NCBI GenBank assembly: GCA_018398575.1
Contig: JAGTXZ010000008.1
Span: forward strand, 620,001 to 684,000
Direction: 5' to 3'
DNA from: Ampelomyces quisqualis
Lineage: Eukaryota > Ascomycota > Dothideomycetes > Pleosporales > Phaeosphaeriaceae
DNA: 64,000 nucleotides
The notes beneath the pieces are model-generated. The model did no database searches. It was not told the DNA's origin and was given only the letters and a program-made list of their open reading frames with translations. This document shows positions 13,101 through 24,798 of the stretch, piece after piece. Numbering within the stretch: position 1 is the first letter of the stretch; the number at the start of each line of letters is the position of its first letter. A program made the translations under genes and the position numbers.

Positions 13101-13820
13101 GGATGCCGTGGCTTCTTGCCCCGGCCCACTGTGCTAGAGACTTGAAAGAGCGAGTGGCGCTCACAATGTCCGCTGTCATGGGCTACTCCGTTGCCATGCC
13201 CGCAGCCACAAGCAAACAGAAGTCTCGGCGGGAAGAGGCCTCCGACCCCTGTCCCTCAACCATCCCGCCGTCCACATGATCGACCGCCTTGCCCTCGCTA
13301 AGCTCCCCACATATGGCTGCCTGTGCACCCGCACCCGCCGCTCAACCAGAGAGTTGACTATTTAATTACAATATTTCGTGTTGTCTTCCGTTGGGTTAAA
13401 GGCCGCAACGGTGGAGGACGTGGTCCAGGTTGCTCGCAACCGTGGATCCAAGGTACGTACACATTTTATTATGTCGTATCTGGTCTGTTACTACAGACTG
13501 AATCTTTGGAAACTACCGTGGATTCGATCCATTCAAAACTCTTTTTTGGCCATTTTTTCTCCTTTATGCTCTCACCGCGCACCGAGCATGACCGCCACAC
13601 TGCACGCTCACCCTATTTTCGACCTCGTTAAATGTCGACAATGCGTAAAACAATTTGCGTTCATCATGTAGTACATTGTTTGACTGAGTAGTCGCCGCAC
13701 ATTTACCACTGAATTTGACATTGACTGCGCCTCAACATTCGCGCCTTGGTAATAAGACACAATGAGCACAAACCCAATCAACCACGGAAGTTTCATGCGA
13801 GTTAACAACAACAATTCAAT

Positions 13821-14597
13821 TCAGCGGCCGAATGAGTAAAGGCAGGTAGGTAGCACAAACAAATCCTCGTCTTCAACCGCTTTCCTTATCTCGGGCAAGA
13901 GATTCTTCGACAAATAGCTTTCAGCTGTATTTTTAATTTTCCCACAATCATAATTCCCAAACTCACTTGAACTCTTGAACCGCACGTTCATCCAATTGCC
14001 CCCTGGAATTGATACAGATATACGGTCCGCCGTATTGCAAAAGTTGAACATATCCAAGTTCAGTCCTTCTCCCTGGTCGACTGCGAACTGCTCACAGCTG
14101 CCTGTACCCCAGGCGGCATGATCAGCCGCACTAGCTACAGCCCTGACCAGAAGATCGTATATTACTTTGTTGCCATGCCATTGCGCCGAGTCGACGGTGA
14201 CGTACATGTCCTCACGATCGAGATAATTCTCCCAGGTATCGCTCTTGAGCTGTCTTCGCTTGCGGACGTTGACGCTGAATTTGCTTTTTACGTTGGGTCC
14301 GCAGGATTGCCGGTCAACCTCGAGGCATGCGCCTCTCAGAGCTTCCTGGACGGCTTTGTCGAGGGTGGCACTGGGGTTATAGCCCACGTTCATTTTCTTG
14401 ACGCCTATCTTGAGTTCAACCACACCCGAGCGGATGTAAAGTGGCGATGATGAGCCATTGACGACTAATTATGTTAGACCCAAGTGCTTGTCAGGGTCCT
14501 GATAGAACTCACGCTCGCGTGCATCTACATTGTTCAGGGGAGAGGCGCTGATGAGGAGTGTAGGCAATGCCAATATTGTGGAGAGGAGTGAGTACAT
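13821..14597 (-). CDS. Secreted six-cysteine protein, unknown family
   Basis: Two exons on the minus strand, 14597..14513 and 14464..13821, joined over a 48-bp intron; 242 aa. Exon 1 encodes a clear signal peptide (MYSLLSTILALPTLLISA), which the single-exon reading would miss. The mature chain has six cysteines and no further membrane segment. It is not repetitive and I do not recognise a family. Its size, export signal and even cysteine count fit an apoplastic effector or a secreted structural protein; this is inference. A TATAAAG box lies about 96 bp upstream of the ATG. The neighbouring gene on the same strand is the Alt a 1 homologue, 760 bp upstream of this gene's start. The splice is supported by phase (C|TC gives Leu) and by the signal peptide it creates. 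Confidence 0.82.
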
Positions 14598-14692
14598 AAT
14601 TGTCAGTGGGAAGCACAGTACGATAACTACTTAGAAAGAGGTATGTATCAGGAAGATTGTGAGCGCGATGAACGATCTCGACCACTCACAAG

Positions 14693-14699
14693 CTTTATA
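14693..14699 (-). promoter_or_regulatory. TATA box of the six-cysteine protein gene
   Basis: TATAAAG on the minus strand, 96-102 bases upstream of the start codon at 14597. Confidence 0.55.
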
Positions 14700-15359
14700 G
14701 CGAACATATAATTCAGCGTCACTTGCCGTTGGATGACTCTAACTTGAATCTGTGCTGCGACTGTGCTACCAACAAATGTACATTCATCGACATACGGTCA
14801 TAGCTTCTCCCTTGTGAACAGCACGTAACACCTTTAGCTCAGTGAATGCCTCATTCAACCCAATCGCAAACGCATACCCAGCTTTAGGTGTCGCATGGGG
14901 ACTCGAGCGCTTTGCAATGGCTCAGGGCGTGGGCTACTCAGCAGTGTGCGAGCGCACACATGCGGATAACATATGCAGCAAATGAAAGCATTCCAGATCT
15001 AGCGCATTCAGGGCTGCTGCAAGTTTTCACTACTATACTGTGAGGCTACATTGCGCTTTATGGAACAGCCATTCACTCACGACCCAGGCTTGTTGCACAA
15101 GCCAACGTCTGCACCTGTAACTTGAATGCGCGTGCTCTTCGTTACACACTACATCAAGGCAATCACAATTTCCCGTGACCTACTGCTCGAGCCTGTTTGC
15201 GCGCCATATCGTTGCACACATGATCAAAACTCCAGTCCATCCGTGCATCAAAAGTGAACTTTGCCGTTCATCTCGAATTATCATGGTTCATTACAACGCT
15301 ATGCTGAGTCTAAAGAAAACGGTAGCCCACCCTGCGCTGAAAGGGCTCAGATCAAACAC
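14700..15359. other. Intergenic between the two secreted-protein genes
   Basis: Upstream region of the six-cysteine gene and downstream region of the Alt a 1 homologue. No gene or repeat seen. Confidence 0.6.
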
Positions 15360-15895
15360 CTAAGCCTCCTTAGGAAGCTGGACAAGCGCAATATACGTGT
15401 CCGAAACGCCGTTGCACACAAAGTCGTTGGGTCCACTACCTCCAGCACGGCAGTACTCGGGGACAACGGTAGTTCCGACTAAAGTAACACTGCAAAAGTC
15501 GTCAGTAGCGTTGCGACAAATTCGTCCATGATGGGAACAAAAAAAACTTACTCGTCCGATACTTTTTGCTTCAGTAAAATCCCGTTTCCGGCCTTGGGGT
15601 CCGTCGTGTATGCAAAGCTGATGAAGGAATTCTCGCCGCACGAGTAATAGGTTCCGGCCTCGATGGAGTCGGCTTGTGCGGAGCAAGTGAAGTCAAGTGT
15701 GCCGCCGTTGGTGGCTTTGATGTTGAAGCCGAGCGAGCTGATGGTCTTGCCGTCGAGTTTGCGGGAGTAGAATTCGGAAATCTTCCAGACGTTGTCGCCG
15801 GTTTGGACGACGGGGCAAAGGGTGGCGGCGGTCGGGGCGGCGCTGGAGATGGCGGCCGCGGTGAGGAGGGAGAGGACGGTGGTGGTGAACTGCAT
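15360..15895 (-). CDS. ALTA1: Alt a 1 family secreted protein
   Basis: Homologue of the major Alternaria allergen Alt a 1, a fungal-specific secreted beta-barrel dimer found in spores and cell walls. In plant pathogens the family is reported to bind plant PR5 proteins or flavonoid ligands. Exons are 15895..15552 and 15489..15360, intron 62 bp; 157 aa, the same length as Alt a 1. A signal peptide (MQFTTTVLSLLTAAAISSAA) leads. Recognisable blocks are VWKISEFYSRKLDGK, SLGFNIKATNGGTLDFTC, YSCGENSF, LLKQKVSD and, after the splice, YCRAGGSGPNDFVC. The mature part has five cysteines (first at residue 27), matching the family pattern of two intrachain bridges and one free Cys for dimerisation. An overlapping single-exon frame starting at 16030 adds an unlikely 45-residue leader that would bury the signal peptide, so I start at 15895. 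Confidence 0.97.
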
Positions 15896-16007
15896 GACGA
15901 TGGTTGATTCGGATGAGATGTTGATTGGTTGGGTAGATATGAAGTTGTAGGGATTGTGTGATTCGATTGAAGGATTGTGATGACTGTCAAATAAGTCCCC
16001 AGCAGCT

Positions 16008-16015
16008 CTCTTATA
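16008..16015 (-). promoter_or_regulatory. TATA box of the Alt a 1 homologue
   Basis: TATAAGAG on the minus strand, about 113-120 bases upstream of the ATG at 15895, typical of a strongly regulated fungal promoter. Confidence 0.55.
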
Positions 16016-19000
16016 CACACGTCTGTCCAAAACCTTTCATCATAGCCCCATAACAAAGTGGACAACGATCACTGTTCGAATACGATGGATTTGACGTCAA
16101 GTTCGGAGCCAAGCTGCGCCGCGATTCAGCAACACGATGCTGCAAATGCAACGCAAGGCCAAAAAGTATCCACCGCTAGCCACACGCCTTACCTTCTCAA
16201 GAAATCTGTGGCAAAGTTACAGACAAAGGCCGGAGAAACTCCCTCATGGCACACGGAGAGCATCAGTGTGCTACTGTTTGGCGAATCAGCTATTCCACCA
16301 AAGTGTGGATAGGTGATGTAATACACGAGTAGAATACGGAAAGTGACGTCCATCCCACCGTATTCACGCCGGTGGGGTGATGTCGCACTTTCGCCAGAGG
16401 GCCGCTCGGCGAAGTAGCGTGGGCTGAGTTTGTTTCCGTGAGCTTTCAAGCTACCGGTAGTGGGTTCCGCTGCCGAGAGGCCTCTAGTGCCGGCGGTAAC
16501 ACCGAAAATAAGCTGAGGTGTGGGTGCCCACAGCCGAGTTTCTAAACTTAAACCTGTAAATTTCTGGAAGGACAGCGATTTGCAATTGACTTGTGCTGTG
16601 GGTCCTGTGGAAGAGTGACTGTATGTCGATCAGGCATGGTGTTGCATGAGCTATCGACAATTCATCGGGCCATGTTATAAAGGCGAGAAATACACTATTG
16701 ATCTTTGTGTGTGAGGAGTTCGTCCTTCTCAGTAACGTGGTGAGGTGGAAGTCGGCACTTCCTACCACGAGCTCATCGGCCGCGGCTCCTTGCGGCTGAA
16801 GGACAGGGACCTGCCGTCAATGTGTTGGTCACATGTGACATGTGACATTACCATGTACCAGGTAATTTGACATTCGAATTTGTCGGAGACGGCGGAAGGA
16901 AGAATATTATGGGCGTCCTTTCTATCGGGTAGTTTCCGAGTAGATATCGCTGTTCATCGTGCTGATAGGCTATAGGGTTGTCAGGAAGGTCAGACATCGT
17001 GCAGTCACAACCCGCATCGGGAATGATCCAGCCAGTTCCGTGCATAACCGTGGTTATTTACGATGCGCGATCGTCTGGTCTCTGGAAGGAGGATCCATGC
17101 AGTGCACCGCACCGACTCATTGAGCTTTGTACAAGAGGGGGGGGCGGAGCCGACGCGGTGGTAGAGGATATTCATTCGCTGTGAGCGTAGTGACTTTTAT
17201 CGGGTAGTTCGCGACATTGAGGGTCAGCCAGAAGAGATGGCCCCAAGAGACTATTGTCTTGTGCCCATGCCGCATAAACCTGGGAATTTGTCTTAGCCTA
17301 GATAGAAGCAGAAGCGGAATACCATGAGGTGGCAGACCTCGTTTAAGCCTTACAAGGGCTTTCCCCTGCAAGACACAAGAAAGGCTCTCCTTGGTTCAAG
17401 CTTTACGAGCTATCTTACAAGACACAAAAGAAGAAGGAGAAGAAACAGAATTTACAATGTACAAGGAGGGAGGGTTGAAACAGGCTTGGGGGGTGGGTAG
17501 GCGCCCTCTACAACGCTATACCCTAACTAGCGGAGGGTACCACGGTTAATTCTTCGCAAAGAGGTGTTCTATTTTATAGCTTCACCCGTCTATACACCCC
17601 TAGAAAGACGCTCCACAGAAGTTAAACAAAGTCAATTAATCAATGAATGTGTTGAAGCTTAAAATAACATGAAACATGAAAACATGAAAATATCAAAACA
17701 AATTAAAGCAAAGGCTGACTTTATCATATTTTTTCTTCTCCTACACCTACCCTTCTCGAACCACTATTACTTCAGCATAGTAATACGTTATTTTAAAGCT
17801 TTCTAAGAATACTTCCTACAAGAAAAATGCTAAAGGAAAGGTGCCCTCGAAAGGGGACTACCTATCTAGGTTAGGCTAAGACACTTTCCCAAGTTTATGC
17901 GGTATATTTCACCAGTCGGTCCTTTTTGCGTATGGTTCAGTACATACTCCGTACGGAGTACAGTCCCTAGTGGGGTTAAATGTTCATGGCATTCTACCCG
18001 CGCAGCTCGCCAACCCATGCGTCTTGGGCGGGTGGCCGGGTAGCATGCAGTCGTCAGGCAAATTTAGCCATTGGCCCGTGAATAGCAAGGTTGTCACTGG
18101 ACTACGATGTTTGGGCACCGCATGCAAGCCCCAGTTCCTCTTCCGATTCCCACTCGTATGTCATAGATAACCCTTATTTCATGAGGTGGGAAAAAGTGAG
18201 AGGGTTGACAGCGTTTGGAAATGCATCGAGCTGCGAGATAACTGGGAAGCTGACCGGAGACGAGAATGCGATCATCGTATTGAGTGTTTGCTGGCTTATG
18301 TGCTAAGGCCAACAGAGAGCGTTGCAATGTGTTCCCCTACTGTGCAGGCTGTGCAGCCAGGAACTGAAACATGGTTCTAAGAGCTTTTCCAGATAGGTTT
18401 CTCGAACGAAACATTTGCTCCGCAGATGTCTCAAAAATCGGTGGAGATTGGTCAAGGGTTGGTCCCATCCCAAAATACCTACTTCGTCTCAAAGATCAGT
18501 GCGGACAGCCAATACTAGTTACCTCGAGCAGTTGCGAGGCTAAGTTAACGGAATGCTCATCTATTCCGATCACTTGCTTGGCCCAATCAGCCCCATTGTA
18601 TCCACCTGCATTGCACTGTCGGGATGAAGGAGTTCACAACCACCGACGCCTCTGTTGTGCGCAACAGCGGTCGGTTGCTGCAGCGCGATACGAGCCAACC
18701 AATATGCTTTGCAGACGCCCCTGAAGTTTCACTTGCCAATGATAGATGGAGCCTTGATAGGATGACTTGTAAAATAATCTCAGCAATGAAGGTCGGACTT
18801 TCACGTCGGCTCTCCACCTCACATTATCGCTCACTTCACAGTGACTGGAGAGGCACGTCAGATTTTCGCTTACGCAGGCAGGCGCGATCTACTTTGGTAC
18901 TGCTAGCCTCTTTCGACACGCGATGCATGTTCATTGGATGCAGGAGACCCCAAAACAATTTACATAGTGAGGAACTTCCGCAAGATAACCGTACCATCAA

Positions 19001-19678
19001 TGTCAATCTTCATTCTGATAGCTCGAAACCATCGATCCCAACTGGAGACTCGGACGCTTTCTCATCCGAGCCAGGGAGAGTGTGATTTTCGTCCCTCATG
19101 TCACAGTGTCAGCCACCTCCCACATGCAGGACACACTTTTACATGGTGCAGAGCATCCCCAGGAGGTATAGATTCGGTCAGATTTCTGCGTTAGAGTGCC
19201 TATTATAGTCGGCGCATGTCAGCAGCTTATTATCGTGCCATAGACTTGTGTACATTGCGCTAGCCGGCGACGATATCACACGGGATGAGCTTGCGCAGGT
19301 GCCATGATTGTCTCCGCGAATTTCCCTGCTTCATCTCGTTGACCTGCGCAAATAGCACATGCATAGTAGATGCGGAATGTGAGAGAGGGATCGCAATTCG
19401 AGCCTGGCCTCTTCCCCGTGGCTCAGCATGGTTGCAGCAAGCCACGATGCCCATGGGCCAGTCACAACAACGAGTACGCGGAATGCACTGGCCTTCATCG
19501 CGGCTTGATAGATTGTTAGGGGTTGTACGCACTTCTTCAGCTCTGACACGCATCGTGATGAACGCGTACGGTAGATCGGGAACTTGAAACTCCTTGCCCA
19601 GCACAAGGCTCAAGAGTACTGATACGAGCTTACCAAGTGTTCACGCACTCGCTGTCCCACTACCACTCTTGCAGATCA
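16016..19678. other. Gene-poor region with AT-rich island
   Basis: No gene is supported. Open frames at 18371-18724 (+), 18624-19085 (+) and 19260-19613 (-) lack domains and overlap each other. A perfect 12-bp palindrome GTCACATGTGAC lies at 16828-16839, and a 7-bp-arm hairpin CCCACCG/CGGTGGG at 16354-16376. The stretch 17570-17880 is AT-rich and may be a mutated transposon relic. A 16-bp perfect palindrome lies at 17945-17960. Confidence 0.5.
17945..17960. repeat. 16-bp palindrome TACTCCGTACGGAGTA
   Basis: Two inverted, overlapping copies of the TACGGAGTA word that recurs through the intergenic DNA of this window (also at 3766, 42324, 43056, 43303, 47168, 56465 and 56761). Confidence 0.85.
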
Positions 19679-19687
19679 TATATATAG
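19679..19687 (+). promoter_or_regulatory. TATA box of the P450 gene
   Basis: TATATATAG 112-120 bases upstream of the P450 ATG at 19799. Confidence 0.5.
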
Positions 19688-19798
19688 TATGTAAAGCACA
19701 AGCACTTTTTATGATAAGGTCTGCAACCTAGTCGTATTCCCGAGTTCAGGTAGCTCTTGCACTGCACGTCAACCTGCTCTTGAGTTCGTTTTGCCATC

Positions 19799-21845
19799 AT
19801 GGCAATCTCTACCCTGCTCTTAGTGTCCGTTGTCCTGGGTGCATACGCACTTTATAAGCTACGGGATACCTTTCGTCGTCATAGAGTCCCGCAAGGCTTG
19901 AAGCCTCTTCCAGGTCCCAAAGGTGTGAAACGTCAACTATTGGCAGGAACGCGTTCCACAATGGACCCTGGGCAACAACATCGAGTGTACTAACATCTTG
20001 TGCGTTAGGTTACCCAATTATTGGCTCTATTCCAGAAGTCCCCGAAAAGAATGGCTTCATAAAGTTCGCAGACTGGGGCAAGGAACATGGTCCGATCTAC
20101 CAGGTCAACCTTGCGGGTCATAACCACGTCTGGATCTCGTCCGATCAAATAGCCAAGGACCTGTTATCGAAAAAGGCTTCCATATACTCTGACCGACCAC
20201 ACATTCCTGCGTTGATCGACGACAACCGCACAAGTGCACAGTATCTTCCACTTCTCAGCAAGAATAGTAAGTCCAACCATCAGCACGATAATGCCCAATA
20301 TCAACACTTGCAGATGGCCACACACGTCAAAGAAAGTTCGCGAACATTATCATGCGAGAGTCGGAGAAGGCCAAGTTCCACCGATACCCCGAGATAGAAT
20401 CGACGCGCATGCTTGTGGAGCTAATGGACGAGCCGGATCGTTATAACCATGCCCTCGAGTCGTTCATCTCCCGTGTCACCTGTCGCCTAGCATGGGGCCA
20501 CAGCGAAGCCAGCGATGAGCTGAAGCAACGAGCGCGCGAACTTCTCATTGGTGTATCTCCCACTGGTGCTCTACCCAACAAACTACCTTTCTTGATGGCC
20601 CTTCCTGACTGGATGTCTCCCGCCAAAGCTTGGGAGCGGAGGCGTGCGAAGACTGAGCGAATTTGGTTCCGGACAATGCAGTCGCAGGTTCTGAAAGAGA
20701 TTGAGAATAAGACAGCCACACCATCATGGATGAAGATCTTTTTGGACGGCCGAAGCAAATGGGGCTTCAAGTCCGACCTGGAGGGCGCATATGCTGTGGG
20801 TATGCATGGTATCGCTGGGGCTCTTACCGTCGCCGCGCCCATGCAAACATTTTGTCTAGCCATGACTCATTACCCACAATATCTACCAATGCTACAAGAA
20901 GAGCTGGACCGCGTGTGTGGAGACCGACCACCGGTGTCTGAAGATCGACCAAGTCTACCATTCCTGCGAGCGATTATCCGCGAATGCATGCGATGGCGTC
21001 CTCCAGTTCCCACTGGCATTCCTCACTACCTGATTCAGGATGACGAGTACAACGGGTATCACATTCCTAAAGGAAGCACAATGCATCCTCTCGAGTGGTT
21101 AGTTCAGCCGGTCAAGAGCACGACGTGGTGACTAACAATGTGATACAGGGCTATATCGCGAGACCCTGAGATGTATCCTGACCCTGATACTTTCAACCCT
21201 CTTCGGTGGATGGAGCCGAAGTATCCTACCTACCAGGAGCCTCTCACCAAGTTCCCGACTATCATCAACTCATCGCAATTCGGCTACGGAAGGAGAACCT
21301 GCCAAGGCCAAACTGTTGCAGATGAAGATCTTCTCATCGGTATCGGATCGATCGCATGGATGTTCAACATCTCCCAGAAGACCGAGGACGGTTCGATTGC
21401 ACAAGCTACCGACTTGAAGAAACCCAATGCAATCGGCATGAATGAGAAAGCATCCATCTCGAACGAGGAGCTCAACACTGGCATAAACACCACCACCAAT
21501 GCAACAATGGAAGAAAAGATCCTGTCCAATTTCGAATATCCAGGAAGTGCCCCAGTCAGCAAGTCCACGTCTACAACGCCAAAGCCCAGCGAACAAGCCT
21601 ACAAACCTCTCGAATGGGGTGACATCTCCCAAAAACCCGCCGACCCGACCCTGGACTACTCCATCCTCCTCATCGCCAAACCCATACCATTCGCATTCAA
21701 TCTTCAGCCGCGCGACGCCACTCGCGCAAGTCATATTCGCAAAAAGTTCGCTCAAGGCGTCGAGCGTGGCGAATATACCGAGAACCGCGAATACTGGGGT
21801 GCGAATCAGGGTCGCGACAAGCCGCTAGGCTGGAGCAAGGTCTGA
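19799..21845 (+). CDS. Cytochrome P450 monooxygenase
   Basis: Membrane-anchored haem-thiolate monooxygenase of fungal secondary or xenobiotic metabolism. Exons are 19799..19922, 20009..20266, 20314..21097 and 21149..21845 (620 aa; introns 86, 47 and 51 bp, phases checked). In order: an N-terminal hydrophobic anchor; the proline hinge PLPGPKGYPIIGSIP, created only by the first splice; an I-helix region with AGALTV; the K-helix ExxR in IIRECMRWRPP; and the haem-binding loop FGYGRRTCQG with its cysteine thiolate. The block SKKASIYSDRPHIPALI resembles O-methylsterigmatocystin oxidoreductase-type (CYP64-like) enzymes; that sub-family call is tentative. The C-terminus runs about 180 residues past the haem loop, longer than usual, with an inserted Ser/Thr/Lys-rich stretch. 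All signature residues are intact, and the next genes on the same strand are an MFS transporter and a flavin monooxygenase. Confidence 0.94.
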
Positions 21846-22500
21846 AACATGCGTATGTTGGAACTGTTCGGGTGATCGTCCGACCCTGCAGCCAAGTGTG
21901 GGCGTACCTGAGTGGGGATCCGAAGATATGCAGGGAAGGAGTGCATGGCTGCGGATGGGCGGGTGCGGCTGATCGGTGGGCGATTGATCTTGCTTGTTTG
22001 TTTTCAGGATTTCCACATGGAAAACGATACGATGGACCCGAGATATTGGGGGGTTTGGCAGGATTGCTTGGACTCGCGTCTACCTACCACCAGACACCGT
22101 CATTAACCTTTTCTTTGTATTTTTTTTACTTAGAATGGTAAATATTTCGACATCGCATGTGTTCCATTATTCTTCATGGAGAACTGTGGTGTATCACGGA
22201 GAGGCATGCGCCACCGCTGGGATTGCGTTAAAGTGATGCGTAACACGAATTCTTCTTTTCGCCGTGCTTCCCATCGTCTAAGGACTATATCGCAGAGCTC
22301 TACGAAACAGTTGTAAGAAATTCTTCAGTGGAGGCACGAAACTCTGACACGGCGCTAGCAGCATGACATAAGCCAGTGAACGTCGCGGGCACGTGCGCTC
22401 AAGCCACGCAGCGTCATCATCGGCAACCTCACGTCAGACATCTCATCTTGATGCCCCCAAGATAGCGATCCCTCCAGCTTGCGCGAGCTCAATCGCAACC
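21846..22500. other. Intergenic, P450 to MFS
   Basis: P450 terminator and MFS promoter. Contains a T-rich stretch at about 22116-22130. The MFS frame is open upstream to 22393 but has no ATG there, so 22501 is used as start. No other gene seen. Confidence 0.6.
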
Positions 22501-24304
22501 ATGTTTGGTCTCCAATTCACTGCCTCTCCGACACAGGTCGCTTCCTACCTCTTCGGTGTTGCGCTCTTCAGCATAAGCTTCCTGGTGTTCCTGAACAGCT
22601 CGATATCCTTCGTCATCACGCAGCGCATAGGGCAGTCGCGGAATGTTGGTGACGCGGTGGGAACGCTGGGATTTGCTGACGAGCTGGTTGCGCTGGTGGC
22701 GTGTCCGGCTTGGGGACTACTCAGCGATCGAGTGGGTGTGAGAAGTGTTGCGGTGCTGGGGTATACGATTGTCGGAGTCGCGTTGTGGGTGTTAGTGCAG
22801 GCGAAGAACGTGTATCCCGAGCTTTTGCTTGCGCGTATCTTGTTCAGCTTGGGAGGGAGCGCGACGTAAGCGCCGTTCGGGCGGTCTCGAAGCAATTGCT
22901 GATATGTGTAGTGCAACCATGGTCACGGCGGTACTGCCAGCCATGACTTTTGTCAAAGTTGCAGAGCGCGACCCAAGATCTCCCACGCGCCGCACAAATG
23001 GCACATCGCACGCTGTTGCTGCGTCCATCTCCTCCGAACTCACCATTACACCCGCACGCTTCCGCTCGAGTTCGAGGGAACCTGCAATTGGTACGTCAGC
23101 GAAGAAGGATACCAGTGCCTCAACATCGCAGCTTGCAGGCTTGGTTGGTATGTTCACTGGCTGTGGTGCACTTGTCGCCCTGCTCGTATTCCTGCCTCTG
23201 CCGACTCAATTCCAAGATGCGGGTGAAACTCCAGCAAAGGCAGTTGCGGATGCATTCTATGTCGTGGGTGCAATTGCGATACTAGTGGCATTGGGCTGCT
23301 TCTTTGGTCTTCGGAGTTTACCAGGAGAAGAGGGCAAAGGCTGGAAACGCCTCGCGAGCAAGAGTGACGATAAGGAAGCTGATACTCGCTCGACTCGCGA
23401 CCTCATCCTGATATACCCCAGACTTTTCTGGCAGAGTGTCCGTCTGGGCTTCACTTCACCCAACATTGGACTCGGTTATGTGGGCGGATTCGTCGCACGG
23501 GCATCCTCCGTTGCAATATCGCTGTTCATCCCGTTATTCACAAACCACTATTTCTTACAAACTGGAAGATGCAGAGTCGACCCTTCAAACCCATCAGACA
23601 TCAAGAGCGCTTGCCCCGAAGCATACAAGCTGGCGGCCATGTTGACAGGAGTGAGCCAGCTCATTGCGCTCCTAAGTGCACCATTCTTCGGCTACCTCTC
23701 CGGCCGTTTTCCCAAGTACAATATCCCATTGCTCACAGCAGCTGTCGCTGGTATTGCTGGCTACTCTTGGTTTGGTTCGTTGAAGAGCCCCGATTACAAG
23801 AGCGAGGATGGCACGGGTGCCATATTCTTCATCGTGGCTCTTCTTGGCATCAGCCAGATTGGCGCCATTGTTTGCTCTCTAGCCCTGCTCGGTCGCGGCA
23901 TCAATAATGACGAAGTCAAGCCCTCGGATATAAACTATGCCACAGACGCAGGGAACAGTATGCACCATCCGTCCGCAGGCGCCACGCCGCCATCGAGCGC
24001 TCCCATTACACCGGTAGACGAGGATGCGCCGCTGCTTCCGCAACTTCGCACTAGACATGCTTCGCCACCAGGGATTCAATCGCACAACCACATCAAAGGG
24101 TCGATTGCTGGGACATACAGCTTGCTAGGCGGCTCTGGGATTCTGCTCCTGACCAAGGCTGGTGGGGCATTATTTGACAGTGCTGGGCCTGGCTCGCCAT
24201 TCTACATGATGGCTGCATTCAATGCCTTACTTCTCGTGGTTGGCCTTGCTCTAAGCGGGTGGCAGACTGCGCAGCGCTGGATGCTTAGACGAGGAGAGCT
24301 ATAG
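22501..24304 (+). CDS. MFS transporter (SLC18/DHA1-like)
   Basis: Twelve-helix major facilitator, predicted proton-coupled exporter of small amines or drugs at the plasma or vacuolar membrane; the substrate is unknown. Exons are 22501..22865 and 22912..24304 (intron 46 bp), 585 aa. The first helix begins VASYLFGVALFSISFLVF. A motif-A-type loop GLLSDRVGVRSVAVLGY between helices 2 and 3 shows the MFS fold. A large charged loop of about 120 residues, rich in Ser, Arg and Thr, follows helix 4, which is unusual. A second cytosolic insert precedes the last two helices (from IAGTYSLLGGSGILLLT). The ATG at 22501 is the first in frame. It may work with the flanking P450 and flavin monooxygenase, but nothing in the sequence proves co-regulation. 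Confidence 0.9.
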
Positions 24305-24798
24305 GAAAGGCCACCCTAAATACACATACAAGTCCACACACTCCACACATGCCTAGTATCAAGTGACGCATTCCCCGGACCACAGATGGCCGGAACGGCG
24401 GGATACCCAATGCTACCATCCGATCGAGACGAGCTTCTACACGCGTGTAGACCAGATTGTGGGGGAACTGCGGCGTTCAAGACACTCTGATTGGTCATTT
24501 CACGATTCCGCTCGGCACACCTTCCTTAGTCGGATCCAAGACCGCCAAATGCCATCCTACGCACACTGAGCGAAAGGCGAGAACATGCATTGTGGGCGTC
24601 ACGACAGGACGAGACCCACTATCGAACGGCATGTGGAGAATCGCGGGGCAGTGTGGTGCAAAGTACGGGGACGGAGTATAAATAATCAGTCTGAACAATG
24701 GTAAAACAACCCTAGACTTCCTGCCGCTGTACTGCGTGATCCATTCATTTCTGTATTTTGAATCTTGATACTGACGTTTGATATTTGTAAACGTCACA
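24305..24798. other. Intergenic, MFS to flavin monooxygenase
   Basis: Holds the promoter of the monooxygenase with a TATAAATA box. No further gene seen. Confidence 0.6.
24677..24684 (+). promoter_or_regulatory. TATA box of the flavin monooxygenase
   Basis: TATAAATA about 115-122 bases upstream of the ATG at 24799; it overlaps an ACGGAGTA word at 24671-24678. Confidence 0.55.

Larger units (their letters stand above)
7438..13820. other. Gene-poor region of 6.4 kb
   Basis: No confident gene. The longest frames (10349-11074, 241 aa; 11323-12081, 252 aa; both plus) overlap open frames of similar length on other strands and phases. They show no domain, no signal peptide and no plausible splice partners. 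The best short candidate is 8066-8323 (+, 85 aa, amphipathic and Ala-rich, starting MAATSSS), which I rate about 0.2. The base composition is balanced, unlike RIP-mutated repeats. Holds a 41-bp tandem duplication (9758-9851) and a 12-bp repeat (10120-10161), listed separately. It could hold long non-coding RNAs or decayed genes. Confidence 0.5.

Noticed and set aside
15571..16065. 164-aa Pro/Ser-rich frame overlapping the Alt a 1 gene
   Set aside because: It is a shifted frame of exon 1; the Alt a 1 frame has a signal peptide, family blocks and correct length.
17945..17960. Terminal inverted repeat of a DNA transposon
   Set aside because: The palindrome has no partner copy framing a plausible element nearby; it is listed only as a repeat.
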